Shown here: piece by piece, positions 1 to 8,901 of the stretch
Layout: every line of letters begins with the position of its first letter
How positions within the stretch are numbered: position 1 is the stretch's first letter
Source of the DNA: Phycisphaerales bacterium PN19_bin_20
Lineage (GTDB): Bacteria; Planctomycetota; Phycisphaerae; Phycisphaerales; UBA1924
DNA length: 42,618 bases
Direction: 5' to 3'
Assembly (NCBI GenBank): GCA_021173225.1
Contig: JAJOLK010000021.1
Coordinates: 1-42,618, forward strand
The notes under the pieces: generated by a model
Databases searched by the model: none
What the model saw: the letters and a program-made list of their open reading frames with translations, nothing else
What the model was told of the DNA's origin: nothing
Position numbers and translations under genes: made by a program

Positions 1-2
1 CT

Positions 3-917
3 CTGGGTGATCCGTGGCTGGGCCGCAAGTTGACCGCCGACCAGGGTGGGAGCCCCCAGGGCCAGATCCCCCAGGGTCAGAGCCCCGAGAGGGACCTGCG
101 CGGGGCAGACTCAATCGGGTTTGACGAGCACGACAAGGCCGCGATGGCGGCGGCAGCGTCGCGCAGGAGCGGCGTGATCATGACCGGCTCGGCCCTGAAA
201 ACCTGGCCGATCCACGTGATGGCGCACATGGGCCTGAAGCCCTCGCAGATCAGCGTCGATCCGATCGACAACGAAGACTTCCGTCGTCGCCCAACTGGCA
301 ACGCCACGAGCGGCACGCACTATCCGTCGGTCGGGAGCGTTCAGTCGGCGTATGGGTGGCACCCAACCTTCGGCATGAACGGCGTGTATATCGGCGGTTC
401 GTACAGCCACGGCGCGTTCAACTCCCGTGGCGCGTTCAACGTCGCCGGCGGCACCAACCCCAGGACCGCGGGCGGGATGTTCTATATTCGCCGGGCCAGC
501 GAGGTTCTCAACCCGGGCATGATGATCCTCGGGGCTCTGGCCCACGGCGGCGACGTTGCGACCAGCGGCACGTGGCACAACTACGGGCTCAATCGCCCCA
601 ACGCCGGCAGAATTCGCCAAGGTTACTGGCTCGTCACCCCACCCAAGGCTCACCCGGTGGGCCGCGGAAGTGGCTGGTCGATGGCGAATCCGTGGCGCGC
701 TGATGTGAACTTTCGGCCTCACCGCAACATGCTGGATCGCAATGGCACGCCCTACGTGGTCAGTGACTTCGGCAACATCAACTTCGGGCGCTTCAACGGG
801 CAGAGCATCTTCTTCCGGACCGATGGCAGCGCCTTCGCCGCCCGCCAGGGCGAGGTCCGCGACATGCGGATGTGGTCCGCCCAGGCCACCAGCGCTGACT
901 GGACTCACGTCCGCTGA
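3..917 (+). CDS. Pseudopilin-like (prepilin-type) protein, 3' part only
   Basis: The reading frame is open to the left edge, so the N-terminus, where a prepilin signal would lie, is missing. The TTG at 30 is not a credible start because the frame continues upstream of it. About 300 residues remain. The visible part has the look of planctomycete type II secretion-type pseudopilins: a Tyr/Gly/Asn-rich core (WHPTFGMNGVYIGG), then NFRPH..., and near the end FFRTDGSAFAARQGEVRDM, which corresponds in position to the HFAFLDGHVERMS segment of the complete pseudopilin at 17409. Such proteins are inner-membrane-tethered minor pilins with a surface-exposed globular domain. The family call is inference from sequence style; an unrelated exported protein is possible. 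It is followed after 46 bases by a strong terminator. Confidence 0.55.
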   Translation: MGDPWLGRKLTADQGGSPQGQIPQGQSPERDLRGADSIGFDEHDKAAMAAAASRRSGVIMTGSALKTWPIHVMAHMGLKPSQISVDPIDNEDFRRRPTGNATSGTHYPSVGSVQSAYGWHPTFGMNGVYIGGSYSHGAFNSRGAFNVAGGTNPRTAGGMFYIRRASEVLNPGMMILGALAHGGDVATSGTWHNYGLNRPNAGRIRQGYWLVTPPKAHPVGRGSGWSMANPWRADVNFRPHRNMLDRNGTPYVVSDFGNINFGRFNGQSIFFRTDGSAFAARQGEVRDMRMWSAQATSADWTHVR

Positions 918-963
918 GGTTGGCCGCAAGCTGACGACGTCCGATGAGTGAAGTGGTACTCAC

Positions 964-994
964 AAGGTCCTGGCCCGCGCCGGGACCTTTTCAT
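964..994 (+). terminator. Rho-independent terminator of the first gene
   Basis: AAGGTCC TGGC / CCGC loop / GCCG GGACCTT gives an 11-bp stem (one T-G pair) with a 4-base loop, followed by TTTTCATT. It lies 46 bases after the stop at 917 and ends before the tyrS promoter, so tyrS is transcribed separately. Confidence 0.85.
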
Positions 995-1058
995 TGATGC
1001 CGATCGCGGCCTGGTGAGACGCGGGCTTTCGGGCGTGACCCGCGCGGGTTGTGGGCGG

Positions 1059-1064
1059 TATCCT
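1059..1064 (+). promoter_or_regulatory. -10 box of a leaderless promoter for tyrS
   Basis: TATCCT ends 6 bases before the ATG at 1071. A -35-like GTGACC lies at 1035-1040 (18-base spacer). No Shine-Dalgarno can fit between start site and ATG, so a leaderless mRNA is predicted. Confidence 0.65.
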
Positions 1065-1070
1065 CCGCCC

Positions 1071-2555
1071 ATGACTGGCGGTGCACCGATGACGTCTGGT
1101 ACGGGTGATGGGTTGCTTGGCCCGGGCGGGGCTGCCGAGCCGCGCAGCGCGTTTGTGCGCGAGATGCAGGCGCGCGGGCTGGTGCAGCAGTGCACCGACC
1201 TGTCGGGCCTGGACGCGCATTTGTTTGCTGCAAGCGGTGCTAGTGGTGCAAGTGGCGCCGGGGGGGCGGGCCCAGACCGGCTCGCGTACGTGGGGTTTGA
1301 TCCGACGGCCGACAGCCTGACCATCGGGAACCTGGTGGGGATCATGGCGCTGGCCCGCTGGCAGCGTGCGGGGCACACGCCGGTGGCGGTCATGGGCGGT
1401 GCGACGGGGCTGATCGGCGATCCTTCGGGCAAGACCAGCGAGCGGACGCTCAGCAGCAGGGAAGATATCGCCGCGCGTGTTGAGCGGATCGCGGGGATCT
1501 TTCGAAATGGCGAGCTGTTCGAGCGGGTTGAGGGTGGGGGCGGCGCTGCAAGCGCTGGCGGCGGCGCCGGCGCACTGCGGATCGTCAACAACATCCAGTG
1601 GCTCGGCGAGCTTGGGTTCCTTGACGCGCTGCGCGAGATCGGCAAGCACTTCTCGGTCAACATGATGATTCAGAAGGACTCGGTCAAGGAGCGGCTGAAC
1701 AACCGCGACCAGGGCATCAGCTACACCGAGTTCAGCTACATGCTGCTGCAGGCCTACGACTTTGCCTGGCTGCACGAGTACAAAGGCGTGACCGTGCAGA
1801 TGGGCGGGAGCGACCAGTACGGGAACATCGTGGTGGGGCTAGACCTGATCGGCAAGCGGTTCCATTCGCAGCAAGGTCTTAGGCAGGCGGCCCAGCAGGG
1901 AGGCCAGCACGCGGTCGCGCCCAAGGGCTTTGGACTGACGTGGCCGCTGATGACCAAGGCCGACGGGACCAAGTTTGGCAAGAGCGAGACCGGCGCCGTC
2001 TGGCTGAGCGCTGATCGCACGAGCCCGTACGCGTACTACCAGTTCTGGCTCAACGCCGCGGACGCGGATGTGGGGCGGCTGCTGCACACGTACACGTTCT
2101 TGGAGGTTGATCGGATCGCGGCCCTGCTGGCCGGCCACGCGGCCAACCCCGGCGCGCGCGAGGCGCAGCGGACTTTGGCGCGCGAGGCGACGCGAATTAT
2201 CCATGGCCCCAGCGAGCTGGCGCGGGCGGAGGCGGCGGGGGCGGCGCTGTTTAGCGGCGATGTGCGCGGGCTGGACGCCGCGACGCTCGGCGAAGTCTTC
2301 GCGGGCGTTGCGAGCACCGATCACGCTCGGGGGCTGCTTGATGGCGAGGGCGCCTTGCTGCTGGACGTGCTGGCGACCAGCAGCCTGGCCAAGAGCAAGA
2401 GCGAGGCACGCCAGTTCTTGGGCGAGGGCTCGGTCTCGGTCAACGGCGTCAAGGCCGATGTGGCGCGGCGGCTGGTCGCGGCTGACCTGCTCGCGGGCGG
2501 GGTCATCACGCTGCGCCGCGGCAAGAAGACCTGGCACCTGACGCGCTGGCTGTGA
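1071..2555 (+). CDS. tyrS: Tyrosyl-tRNA synthetase (TyrRS)
   Basis: Charges tRNA-Tyr with tyrosine in the cytoplasm (class I aminoacyl-tRNA synthetase). The 494-residue product follows bacterial TyrRS closely: YVGFDPTADS (about residue 75), GGATGLIGDPSGK, GKHFSVNMM, GISYTEFSYMLLQAYDF, GGSDQYGN, TKADGTKFGKS (KMSKS-equivalent KFGKS at 301-305) and a C-terminal S4 RNA-binding domain ending RRGKKTWHLTRW. It is about 70 residues longer than usual because of an N-terminal extension, two Gly/Ala/Ser inserts (about 1228-1271 and 1530-1575) and a Gln-rich insert near 1876. The HIGH signature reads TIGN at residues 84-87, so both histidines are replaced. The start at 1071 is chosen because an upstream in-frame start at 948 would overlap the terminator at 964-994, and because of the -10 box just ahead. 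The ATG at 1089 is an alternative. Confidence 0.95.
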   Translation: MTGGAPMTSGTGDGLLGPGGAAEPRSAFVREMQARGLVQQCTDLSGLDAHLFAASGASGASGAGGAGPDRLAYVGFDPTADSLTIGNLVGIMALARWQRAGHTPVAVMGGATGLIGDPSGKTSERTLSSREDIAARVERIAGIFRNGELFERVEGGGGAASAGGGAGALRIVNNIQWLGELGFLDALREIGKHFSVNMMIQKDSVKERLNNRDQGISYTEFSYMLLQAYDFAWLHEYKGVTVQMGGSDQYGNIVVGLDLIGKRFHSQQGLRQAAQQGGQHAVAPKGFGLTWPLMTKADGTKFGKSETGAVWLSADRTSPYAYYQFWLNAADADVGRLLHTYTFLEVDRIAALLAGHAANPGAREAQRTLAREATRIIHGPSELARAEAAGAALFSGDVRGLDAATLGEVFAGVASTDHARGLLDGEGALLLDVLATSSLAKSKSEARQFLGEGSVSVNGVKADVARRLVAADLLAGGVITLRRGKKTWHLTRWL

Positions 2556-2562
2556 TCTGTTG

Positions 2563-2616
2563 GGGCTCACGCGCTAGGGCTCACGCGCTAGGGCTCACGC
2601 GCTAGCGCTCACGTGT
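2563..2616. repeat. 14-bp tandem repeat, three full copies and a partial
   Basis: The unit GGGCTCACGCGCTA occurs at 2563-2576, 2577-2590 and 2591-2604, followed by a diverged partial copy. It fills the gap directly after the tyrS stop. Confidence 0.9.
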
Positions 2617-2670
2617 CGGGCGAGTGCAATGGCCAACACACGTGCGGGGCCCGTGGGTTCGAGCTACGGC

Positions 2671-2676
2671 TAAGGT
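2671..2676 (+). promoter_or_regulatory. -10 box of a leaderless promoter for the 72-aa ORF
   Basis: TAAGGT ends 6 bases before the ATG at 2683, the same spacing as at tyrS. No clear -35 is visible. Confidence 0.5.
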
Positions 2677-2682
2677 TGCGGC

Positions 2683-2901
2683 ATGGACCCACAGCCGATC
2701 CGCTCGTACCGCGCTCTCTGGCACGCCGCGACCAACACTGGGCGGATCGTTCTCAAGCTTGAGGAAGGGGAGCCCATCTCGGTGAAAGTGGACTCGCCCG
2801 GCGAGCTGGCGGCGATGGACGAGTTGCTTCGGCACCACCAGTGCTACTGGGACAAGGCCGAGCAGTTGCTCGTGACGGCCTGGCAGACGCCGGGGCGCTG
2901 A
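2683..2901 (+). CDS. Small protein of unknown function, 72 aa
   Basis: Not recognised. The product is soluble-looking with no signal peptide or membrane segment. It has a mixed charged composition (KLEEGEPISVKVDSP, then a helical stretch with HHQCYWDKAEQLL) that reads like a folded small domain rather than a shadow ORF. Support for it being real comes from the leaderless -10 box TAAGGT 6 bases ahead of the ATG, as at nine genes in the window. It stands alone between tyrS and the convergent phosphatase gene, whose stop is 36 bases away. Confidence 0.6.
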   Translation: MDPQPIRSYRALWHAATNTGRIVLKLEEGEPISVKVDSPGELAAMDELLRHHQCYWDKAEQLLVTAWQTPGR

Positions 2902-2937
2902 AATGCGTGTCGCTGGCTCGGGGGCCGGGCTTCTAAA

Positions 2938-4254
2938 TCAGTGCGCGAGAGCGACCGCCAGCAGCGTCTGGTCATCGCTAGCCGCGTGTGGGCCTTGGTG
3001 GGCCGCGACAGCCCGCTGCACGCTGTTGACGACACCCTCGGGCCCGGGCGGCGCGAGGCGGACGGCTTCAATAAGCTGCGTTTGGCCCAACAACTTGTGC
3101 GCGGGGTTCATCGCGTCGGGCACGCCGTCGGTGAGCAGCAGCAGCACGTCGCCGGGTTCGAGGGTCAGTCTTTGTGTCGCTGGTGTAACGTGCTCGAGCA
3201 CGCCAAGCAGCTCGCAGGCCTCGCCGGTAACCTCCGCCGTATGGCCGGAGCGCCGGCGGACAATCGGCGCAGGGTGCCCGGCACGTGCGAGCTCAACCTC
3301 GCCGGTGGCAGGGTCGATCGCGGCGGCGGCGGCGGTGACGAACCGACCCTCCAGCGGGGTGCGGGCCAGCTCGCGGTTGAGCAGCACCAGCACGTCGGCG
3401 GCGCTGACGGCCCGCGGGGCAATCGCTGAATGCAGCAGCGCGCGGACCATCGCCATCACCGTCGCGGCGCCGGGCCCGTGCCCAGAGACATCTGCCACCA
3501 GCGCGCACCAGCGACCGTCGGGCAGCGGCAGCAGGTCGTAATAATCACCCCCGGCACGCTGGCTGGTGACGTACCCGGCGTGAAGCGAAAGACCCGGGAC
3601 TGTGAGCAACTGCGGCAGCAAGCTGCGCTGCACGCGCCCCACGCCCTCAAACTCAGCTTCGAGACGGCGGTTCAGCTCACGGACCTGGCCCATCAGCAGC
3701 AGCATGCTGGTGGTGCCGCCCATCAGATTGCCCACCAGCAAGGCGCGCTCAAGCTCCTCAACGCCGAAGGCACGGCGCTCGCGGCTGAAGGTAATGGACC
3801 AGTACTGGACCTGGCCCTGGATGAACAGCGGCACGGCCATGGCGCTGTTGAAGCCCGCCGAGACCGGGCCGATCACTTCGTCTGGCACCAGCCCGTCAAG
3901 GTGCTCGAAGAGGCGCGGGGTTGGGCGCGCAACCAGCGTGCCGATGAGCCCGCCGGTGCGGGTCATCTGCCACTCGGGGTTAAGGCGGGCGTCTTGCAGC
4001 TCAAGCTGGCCGGCCTGAAGGGCGGGGATGTCAATGCGGCGGAAGATGCGGTACTCGCCGGGGATGTTCGAGCGCGTCATCACGGTGACGAGGTAGTCGC
4101 CCGCGTGGTGGCGGTAGTAGACCTTGGTGAACTCACGGACGACGTCGAGCGGCGAGCCAGCGTTGCTGACGCGCTCAACCATCGACATGATCGCACCCAG
4201 ACGCTGGTCGCTGGAGAGGTCCAACTCGCCGCTGGGCAGCGTGCGGTTACTCAC
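2938..4254 (-). CDS. RsbU/SpoIIE-type PP2C serine phosphatase with N-terminal sensor-like domain
   Basis: Probably dephosphorylates an anti-sigma-factor antagonist (STAS protein) or a similar phosphoserine regulator in a partner-switching pathway. The 438-residue product has an N-terminal region of about 200 residues resembling a GAF sensor, a short coiled coil (ELNRRLEAEFEGVGRVQRSL), then the SpoIIE/PP2C domain. The metal-binding aspartates are in place: GGDYYD, VADVSGHG, LLTDGVPDAM and SDDQTLL. The reading frame extends to 4632 without a stop, but that would run through the divergent hrpA promoter and start. I place the start at the GTG at 4254 because a TACCAT -10 box ends 5 bases before it and the sensible protein begins there (SNRTLPSGELDLSS). 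No anti-sigma or STAS gene lies nearby, so the target is unknown. Confidence 0.85.
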   Translation of the reverse strand: MSNRTLPSGELDLSSDQRLGAIMSMVERVSNAGSPLDVVREFTKVYYRHHAGDYLVTVMTRSNIPGEYRIFRRIDIPALQAGQLELQDARLNPEWQMTRTGGLIGTLVARPTPRLFEHLDGLVPDEVIGPVSAGFNSAMAVPLFIQGQVQYWSITFSRERRAFGVEELERALLVGNLMGGTTSMLLLMGQVRELNRRLEAEFEGVGRVQRSLLPQLLTVPGLSLHAGYVTSQRAGGDYYDLLPLPDGRWCALVADVSGHGPGAATVMAMVRALLHSAIAPRAVSAADVLVLLNRELARTPLEGRFVTAAAAAIDPATGEVELARAGHPAPIVRRRSGHTAEVTGEACELLGVLEHVTPATQRLTLEPGDVLLLLTDGVPDAMNPAHKLLGQTQLIEAVRLAPPGPEGVVNSVQRAVAAHQGPHAASDDQTLLAVALAH

Positions 4255-4259
4255 GGCAG

Positions 4260-4265
4260 ATGGTA
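4260..4265 (-). promoter_or_regulatory. -10 box of a leaderless promoter for the RsbU-like gene
   Basis: On the minus strand TACCAT ends 5 bases before the GTG at 4254. It is used here to choose the start codon. Confidence 0.55.
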
Positions 4266-4297
4266 AGCGGGCGGCCACGCGGGCAGGCCTCGGTCTT

Positions 4298-4345
4298 GGG
4301 CCCAAAGCCGGCCCCAAAGCTGAGCCCAAAGCTGGGCCCAAAGCA
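4298..4345. repeat. 12-bp tandem repeat, four copies, between divergent promoters
   Basis: Units with consensus GGGCCCAAAGCT run at 4298, 4310, 4322 and 4334. The array lies between the RsbU-like promoter (4260) and the hrpA promoter (4417). Confidence 0.85.
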
Positions 4346-4416
4346 CAGCTTGGCGCCGGGCTTGGCGATGACCAGGGCGAGCAGTGTCGGGCGGTGCGTG
4401 AGGTGCGCACCGTTTC

Positions 4417-4422
4417 TACCCT
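4417..4422 (+). promoter_or_regulatory. -10 box of a leaderless promoter for hrpA
   Basis: TACCCT ends 8 bases before the GTG at 4431. No Shine-Dalgarno is present. Confidence 0.5.
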
Positions 4423-4430
4423 GAACCCCG

Positions 4431-7400
4431 GTGCAGCAGCCCCCCGACAACCCGCCGCCGGACGAGCAATTGCCGGTGGGCGATGACCGGCGTTCGCGCG
4501 CGGAGGGGGCTCAACGCCGGGGCTCAAACTCGGGCGAGCGTGGCGGTTCGAGTGATCGTGGTGGTCGTGGTGTGCCATCGCCGCAGGGCCTGCGAGATCT
4601 GATCGACCGCGGGATGATCGCCGACGGGCCACGTTTACGCGGGAGGCTGTCGAATTTGCTGCGCGAGGCCCGGGGGCCCGACGACCCGCGGATCGCTCAA
4701 CTGCACGCGGAGATCGAGCGGTCGGCGCGTCGCGCGCGGGCTCGAGCTGAGCTTGCGCCCAAGCCAGCGTTCAACCTTGACCTGCCCGTGCTGGCGCGGC
4801 GCGAGGACATCACCCGCGCCATCGCCAAGCACCAGGTCACGGTCATCTGCGGCGAGACCGGCTCGGGCAAGACCACGCAGCTCCCGCAGATCTGTTTGGA
4901 CCTTGGCCTGGGCCAACGCGGGATGATCGGGCACACTCAGCCGCGGCGGATCGCGGCCCGAGCGGTCGCGCAGCGCCTGGCCGACGAGCTTGGCACCGCC
5001 CTTGGTCCGCGCGGCGCGGTGGGCTACAAGGTCCGCTTCGGCGATGAGACCAGCGAGGCCACGCTGATCAAGTTGATGACCGATGGCGTGCTGCTGGCAG
5101 AGATGGTCCACGACCGCGACCTGCTGGCGTACGACACGATCATCATCGATGAAGCGCACGAACGCTCGCTGAACATCGACTTTTTGCTGGGGTACCTGCG
5201 GCGGCTGCTGCCACGCAGGCCAGACCTCAAGGTCATCATCACCAGCGCGACAATCGACCCGCTGCGGTTGAGCGACCACTTTGGTGGGCCGAGTGTCTGC
5301 CCGGTGGTCGAGGTCTCGGGGCGGACGTTCCCGGTCGAGGTGCGGTACACCGCCGTAGAGGAGGTCGAGGCCGACGACTTCGAGACCAACGAGGAGCGTG
5401 CGGTTCTCGACGCGATCGACGCGCTGACGCGCCCGGGGATGCCGCGGGGTGATATTTTGGTCTTTCTGCCGGGCGAGCGTGAGATTCGCCTGACCGGCGA
5501 GTATCTGCGCAAGCAGCTCCCGGCGATCTTCGGGCACGGCGAGTACGAGATCGTCCCTTTGTACGCGCGGCTGAGCCCGCAGGATCAGCAGAAGGTTTTC
5601 TCGCCCAGCCGGGGCGTGCGTGTGGTGCTCTCAACGAACGTGGCAGAGACGTCTTTGACGGTGCCGGGGATCCGGTATGTGATTGACAGCGGGCTGGCGC
5701 GGATCAGCCGTTACAGCCACCGCACGAAGGTGCAGCGACTTCCGATCGAGCCGATCAGCCGTGCCAGCGCCGCGCAGCGTGCGGGGCGTTGCGGGCGCGT
5801 GGCCGAGGGCGTGTGCTACCGCCTGTACAGCCAGCAGGACTTCGATGCGCGCCCGGCGTTTACCGACCCCGAGATTCTGCGGACGAATTTGGCGAGCGTG
5901 ATTCTGCAGATGAAGGCGCTGCGGCTTGGCGCGGTGGAGGACTTCCCGTTTGTCGAGCCGCCCGACGCGCGGATGGTCCGCGACGGGTACGACACGCTGC
6001 TAGAGCTTGGCGCGGTGGACGAGGCGGGCGAGCTGACAACCATCGGCCAGCAGTTGGCACGGCTGCCTGCGGACCCGCGGATCGCGCGGATGCTTCTGGC
6101 GGCCCAGGAGCACGGCGCGCTCGATGAGGTGCTGGCGATTGCCTCTGCGCTGAGCGCGCAGGACCCGCGCGACCGCCCGATGGACAAGCAGCAGGCGGCG
6201 GACCAGGCCCACGCGCAGTTCAAGGCCGAAGGGTCTGACTTTCTGGGGCTCTTGAACATCTGGGAGGCGTACCGCGCCGCGCGTGAGGAACTCAGCCACA
6301 GCCGCCTGCGGGGCTGGTGCCGTGAGCGGTTTCTGTCGTTCAACCGCGTGCGTGAGTGGGAAGAGACGTTCAACCAGTTGCGTCAGGTGGCGCAGGAGCT
6401 TGAGCTCAAGTCGGGCGTGGTGCACCGCGACGACAAGGGCCGCGCGATGGGCGCTTCGGGTGATGCGGTGCACAAGAGCCTGCTGCCCGGGCTGCTCTCG
6501 AGCGTGCTGAGCAAGGACGAGGCGAGCCAGCAGGGCGAGTTTTACGGCGCGCGCGGGCTGAAGGCGAACATCTTCCCCGGCTCGGTGCTGTTTAAGAAGA
6601 CGGCGAAGTGGGTCGTGTGCGCCGAGCTGGTGCAGACCACGCGCTTGTACGCGCGGACGTGCGCGAAGATCGACCCCGCGTGGCTCGAGGCCGCCGGGGC
6701 CCACGTGCTCAAACGCAGCCACACCGACGTGCACTTTGTGGCCGAGACCGGGCAGGTCTGCGCGTGGGAGCGGGTGACACTGTTTGGGCTGGTGCTAGTC
6801 CCGCGTCGGCGCGTGCCGTACGGGCCGATCAACATGAAGGAAGCTCGCGAGGTCTTCGTACACGACGGGCTGGTTAACGGGCAATACGAGGCGGACCTGC
6901 CGTTCATGCGGCACAACGAGGGCGTACTGGCCGAGGCGCGCGAGCTTGAGGCCAAGCTGCGGCGGACGGACATCTGGGCCGAGATCAACGCGCGCTACGA
7001 CTTCTTTGACCGTCACCTGCCGCAGGACGTGTGGAACAAGAGCACATTCGAGCACTGGTACCGCGCGCTGATAAAGCTCGAGCCCGACGTGCTGAAGATG
7101 CGCGTCGACGATGTGCTGCGCCCGGGGGTGGACCACGACCCCGAGCACTTTCCGCCGCAGTTGCCGCTGGGCACCGCCAGCGCGAGCATCGACTACCGTC
7201 TCAGCCCGGGCAAAGAGGAAGACGGGCTGACGCTGAGCGTCCCGGTAGAGAACTTGGCGCAGCTCGACCCGCGCCGGCTTGAGTGGCTTGTGCCGGGGCT
7301 GCTGCGTGAGAAGGTGCTGGCGCTGCTCAAGACTCTGCCCAAGCACCTTCGCGTGCAGTTTGTTGGCACGCGATCAAGCGTGACGAACCAGAATTCAGCA

Positions 7401-8840
7401 GGCCAGAACAGCGGCCAGAACAGCGGCCAGAACTTGGGCCAGAGTGCGGTCCAGGGCGCCAACCAAATCGCCAATCAGGGCGCGGCGATGGTCCAGCCCA
7501 CGGGCGAAGACGCCGGCGGCGGCCTCACGCGCCTGGCCGACGAGTGCGCGGCTCTGATGACCTTCGCCGGCGGCTCGCTGCCCGCGGCACTTTCAGAGGC
7601 CGTCGACGCGCTGCGCGGCGTGCACGTGCCCCCCGAGGCCTGGCAGCTCACGGGCATCCCCGACCACCTGCGCTTCAATGTCCGCGTCCTTGACGAGCAA
7701 GGCCAACGCCTGGGCGAGTCGCGCGATGTTCAAGAGCTGCGCAAACGCTTCGCCGGGCGAGCCCGCAAGGCCCTCGCTGGCATGGCCCGCCAAGAGTTCG
7801 GGCGCGAGGGCATCAAGGCCTGGGACTTTGGCGACTTGCCCGAACGCTTCGAGACCACCCGCGCCGGCGGCGTTGTCGTGGGCTATCCAACGCTCGTTGA
7901 CGCGGGCGAGAGCGTCACGCTGACACTCGCTGAGAGCGCCGCACAGGCCCAACGGCAGCTCAGGCGCGGGCTCATCCGCCTGTTTGCCCTGCACTGCAAG
8001 GACGAGCTGACCCACCGTTTGCGCACGCTGCCGGGGGCAGACGAGATGTTCCGCCACTATGGGCCGCTGGGTGACCCCAAGGACCTCAAGCACAACTTGA
8101 TGGACCTGATCTGCGAGAAGACCTTCCTGCACACGCTGCCGCCGATTGTTAGTAAGGACGACTTTGACGCGCGCCTCATGGCCCAGTGGGGCCGCCTGGG
8201 TCAGTACACCAAAGAAGTTGGCGATCTGGTCTCGCGCGTCCTTGCGGCGCGGCAGAAGGTCGCCCACCGCCTGGGCAGCGGCACCCCTCGCACGTGGGAG
8301 CTGAGCCTGCAGGACATCCGTGAACACGCGGCATATCTGCTCCCGCCCGGTGTTTTCGGGCACCTGCCGCTTGACCGTCTGGTCCACTACCCGCGCTATG
8401 CAGAGGCCTTGCACAAGCGGCTTGAGAAGATGCGCGAGGACGGCACCAGCCGCGAGAGCCGCCTGTTGCCGGACGTGCAGACGGCGTGGAAACGCCTGAC
8501 CGCGTGGATCGCCGCGGCACACGCGCAGGCCAAGCGGCACGCCGAGGAGGACGCCGCCACGGTTATAAACAACGCCCCCACTCCTGCCGCCAACGCGACC
8601 GGCAAGCCCAAGTCGTCACTGCCGACGTCCATTGGCAAGCGGTCGAAGGTTGTGATCGCCACCGATGCCGCCGGGTGGTTCATGCAGGCGCTCGGTGAGG
8701 GGCAGGTGCCTCAAGAAGTTGAGCACTATCGCTGGCTCTTGGAGGAGTTCCGCGTTTCGAGCTTTGCACAAGAGCTCGGCACCGCCGTGCCCGCGAGCGT
8801 TAAACGGCTCGAAGAGGCCTGGGCCAAGGTCAGGGGCTGA
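4431..8840 (+). CDS. hrpA: HrpA-type DEAH-box ATP-dependent RNA helicase
   Basis: ATP-dependent 3'-5' RNA helicase. HrpA of E. coli is about 1300 residues; in that species it acts in fimbrial mRNA processing and in rescue of stalled ribosomes. The 1469-residue product has an Arg/Gly/Ser-rich N-tail, Walker A GETGSGKT at 141-148, DEAH at 240-243 within IIIDEAHERS, motif III TSAT, the helicase C-domain with AAQRAGRCGR, the helicase-associated/OB region, and the long C-terminal DUF3418 region. The start is GTG at 4431, chosen because a -10 box lies 8 bases ahead. A Gln/Asn/Gly-rich insert at about residues 986-1017 comes from a 12-bp tandem repeat. It is divergent from the phosphatase gene and monocistronic. 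Confidence 0.95.
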   Translation: MQQPPDNPPPDEQLPVGDDRRSRAEGAQRRGSNSGERGGSSDRGGRGVPSPQGLRDLIDRGMIADGPRLRGRLSNLLREARGPDDPRIAQLHAEIERSARRARARAELAPKPAFNLDLPVLARREDITRAIAKHQVTVICGETGSGKTTQLPQICLDLGLGQRGMIGHTQPRRIAARAVAQRLADELGTALGPRGAVGYKVRFGDETSEATLIKLMTDGVLLAEMVHDRDLLAYDTIIIDEAHERSLNIDFLLGYLRRLLPRRPDLKVIITSATIDPLRLSDHFGGPSVCPVVEVSGRTFPVEVRYTAVEEVEADDFETNEERAVLDAIDALTRPGMPRGDILVFLPGEREIRLTGEYLRKQLPAIFGHGEYEIVPLYARLSPQDQQKVFSPSRGVRVVLSTNVAETSLTVPGIRYVIDSGLARISRYSHRTKVQRLPIEPISRASAAQRAGRCGRVAEGVCYRLYSQQDFDARPAFTDPEILRTNLASVILQMKALRLGAVEDFPFVEPPDARMVRDGYDTLLELGAVDEAGELTTIGQQLARLPADPRIARMLLAAQEHGALDEVLAIASALSAQDPRDRPMDKQQAADQAHAQFKAEGSDFLGLLNIWEAYRAAREELSHSRLRGWCRERFLSFNRVREWEETFNQLRQVAQELELKSGVVHRDDKGRAMGASGDAVHKSLLPGLLSSVLSKDEASQQGEFYGARGLKANIFPGSVLFKKTAKWVVCAELVQTTRLYARTCAKIDPAWLEAAGAHVLKRSHTDVHFVAETGQVCAWERVTLFGLVLVPRRRVPYGPINMKEAREVFVHDGLVNGQYEADLPFMRHNEGVLAEARELEAKLRRTDIWAEINARYDFFDRHLPQDVWNKSTFEHWYRALIKLEPDVLKMRVDDVLRPGVDHDPEHFPPQLPLGTASASIDYRLSPGKEEDGLTLSVPVENLAQLDPRRLEWLVPGLLREKVLALLKTLPKHLRVQFVGTRSSVTNQNSAGQNSGQNSGQNLGQSAVQGANQIANQGAAMVQPTGEDAGGGLTRLADECAALMTFAGGSLPAALSEAVDALRGVHVPPEAWQLTGIPDHLRFNVRVLDEQGQRLGESRDVQELRKRFAGRARKALAGMARQEFGREGIKAWDFGDLPERFETTRAGGVVVGYPTLVDAGESVTLTLAESAAQAQRQLRRGLIRLFALHCKDELTHRLRTLPGADEMFRHYGPLGDPKDLKHNLMDLICEKTFLHTLPPIVSKDDFDARLMAQWGRLGQYTKEVGDLVSRVLAARQKVAHRLGSGTPRTWELSLQDIREHAAYLLPPGVFGHLPLDRLVHYPRYAEALHKRLEKMREDGTSRESRLLPDVQTAWKRLTAWIAAAHAQAKRHAEEDAATVINNAPTPAANATGKPKSSLPTSIGKRSKVVIATDAAGWFMQALGEGQVPQEVEHYRWLLEEFRVSSFAQELGTAVPASVKRLEEAWAKVRG
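7401..7448 (+). repeat. 12-bp tandem repeat inside hrpA
   Basis: GGCCAGAACAGC occurs at 7401 and 7413, with variants at 7425 and 7437. It encodes GQNS-type repeats within a low-complexity insert. Confidence 0.85.
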
Positions 8841-8847
8841 TCGCAGC

Positions 8848-8883
8848 GCCGCTCACGCCAGCCACGCCGCTCACGCCGGCCAC
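8848..8883. repeat. 18-bp tandem repeat, two copies, between hrpA and ribE
   Basis: GCCGCTCACGCCAGCCAC at 8848-8865 is followed by a copy with one change at 8866-8883, in the gap between two convergent genes. Confidence 0.85.
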
Positions 8884-8901
8884 GCCTCAAGCCCAATGCG
8901 C

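Noticed and set aside
948..1070. Upstream extension of tyrS to 948
   Set aside because: It would translate through the terminator at 964-994 and the -10 box at 1059, and adds residues unlike any TyrRS.
2563..2616. Possible CRISPR-like array
   Set aside because: The 14-bp units are directly contiguous with no spacers, so this is a simple tandem repeat. No cas gene or spaced repeat is present in the window.
4255..4632. Long N-terminal extension of the RsbU-like gene to 4632
   Set aside because: It would overlap the divergent hrpA promoter and coding start, and the added sequence is Pro/Ala/Arg-rich shadow.
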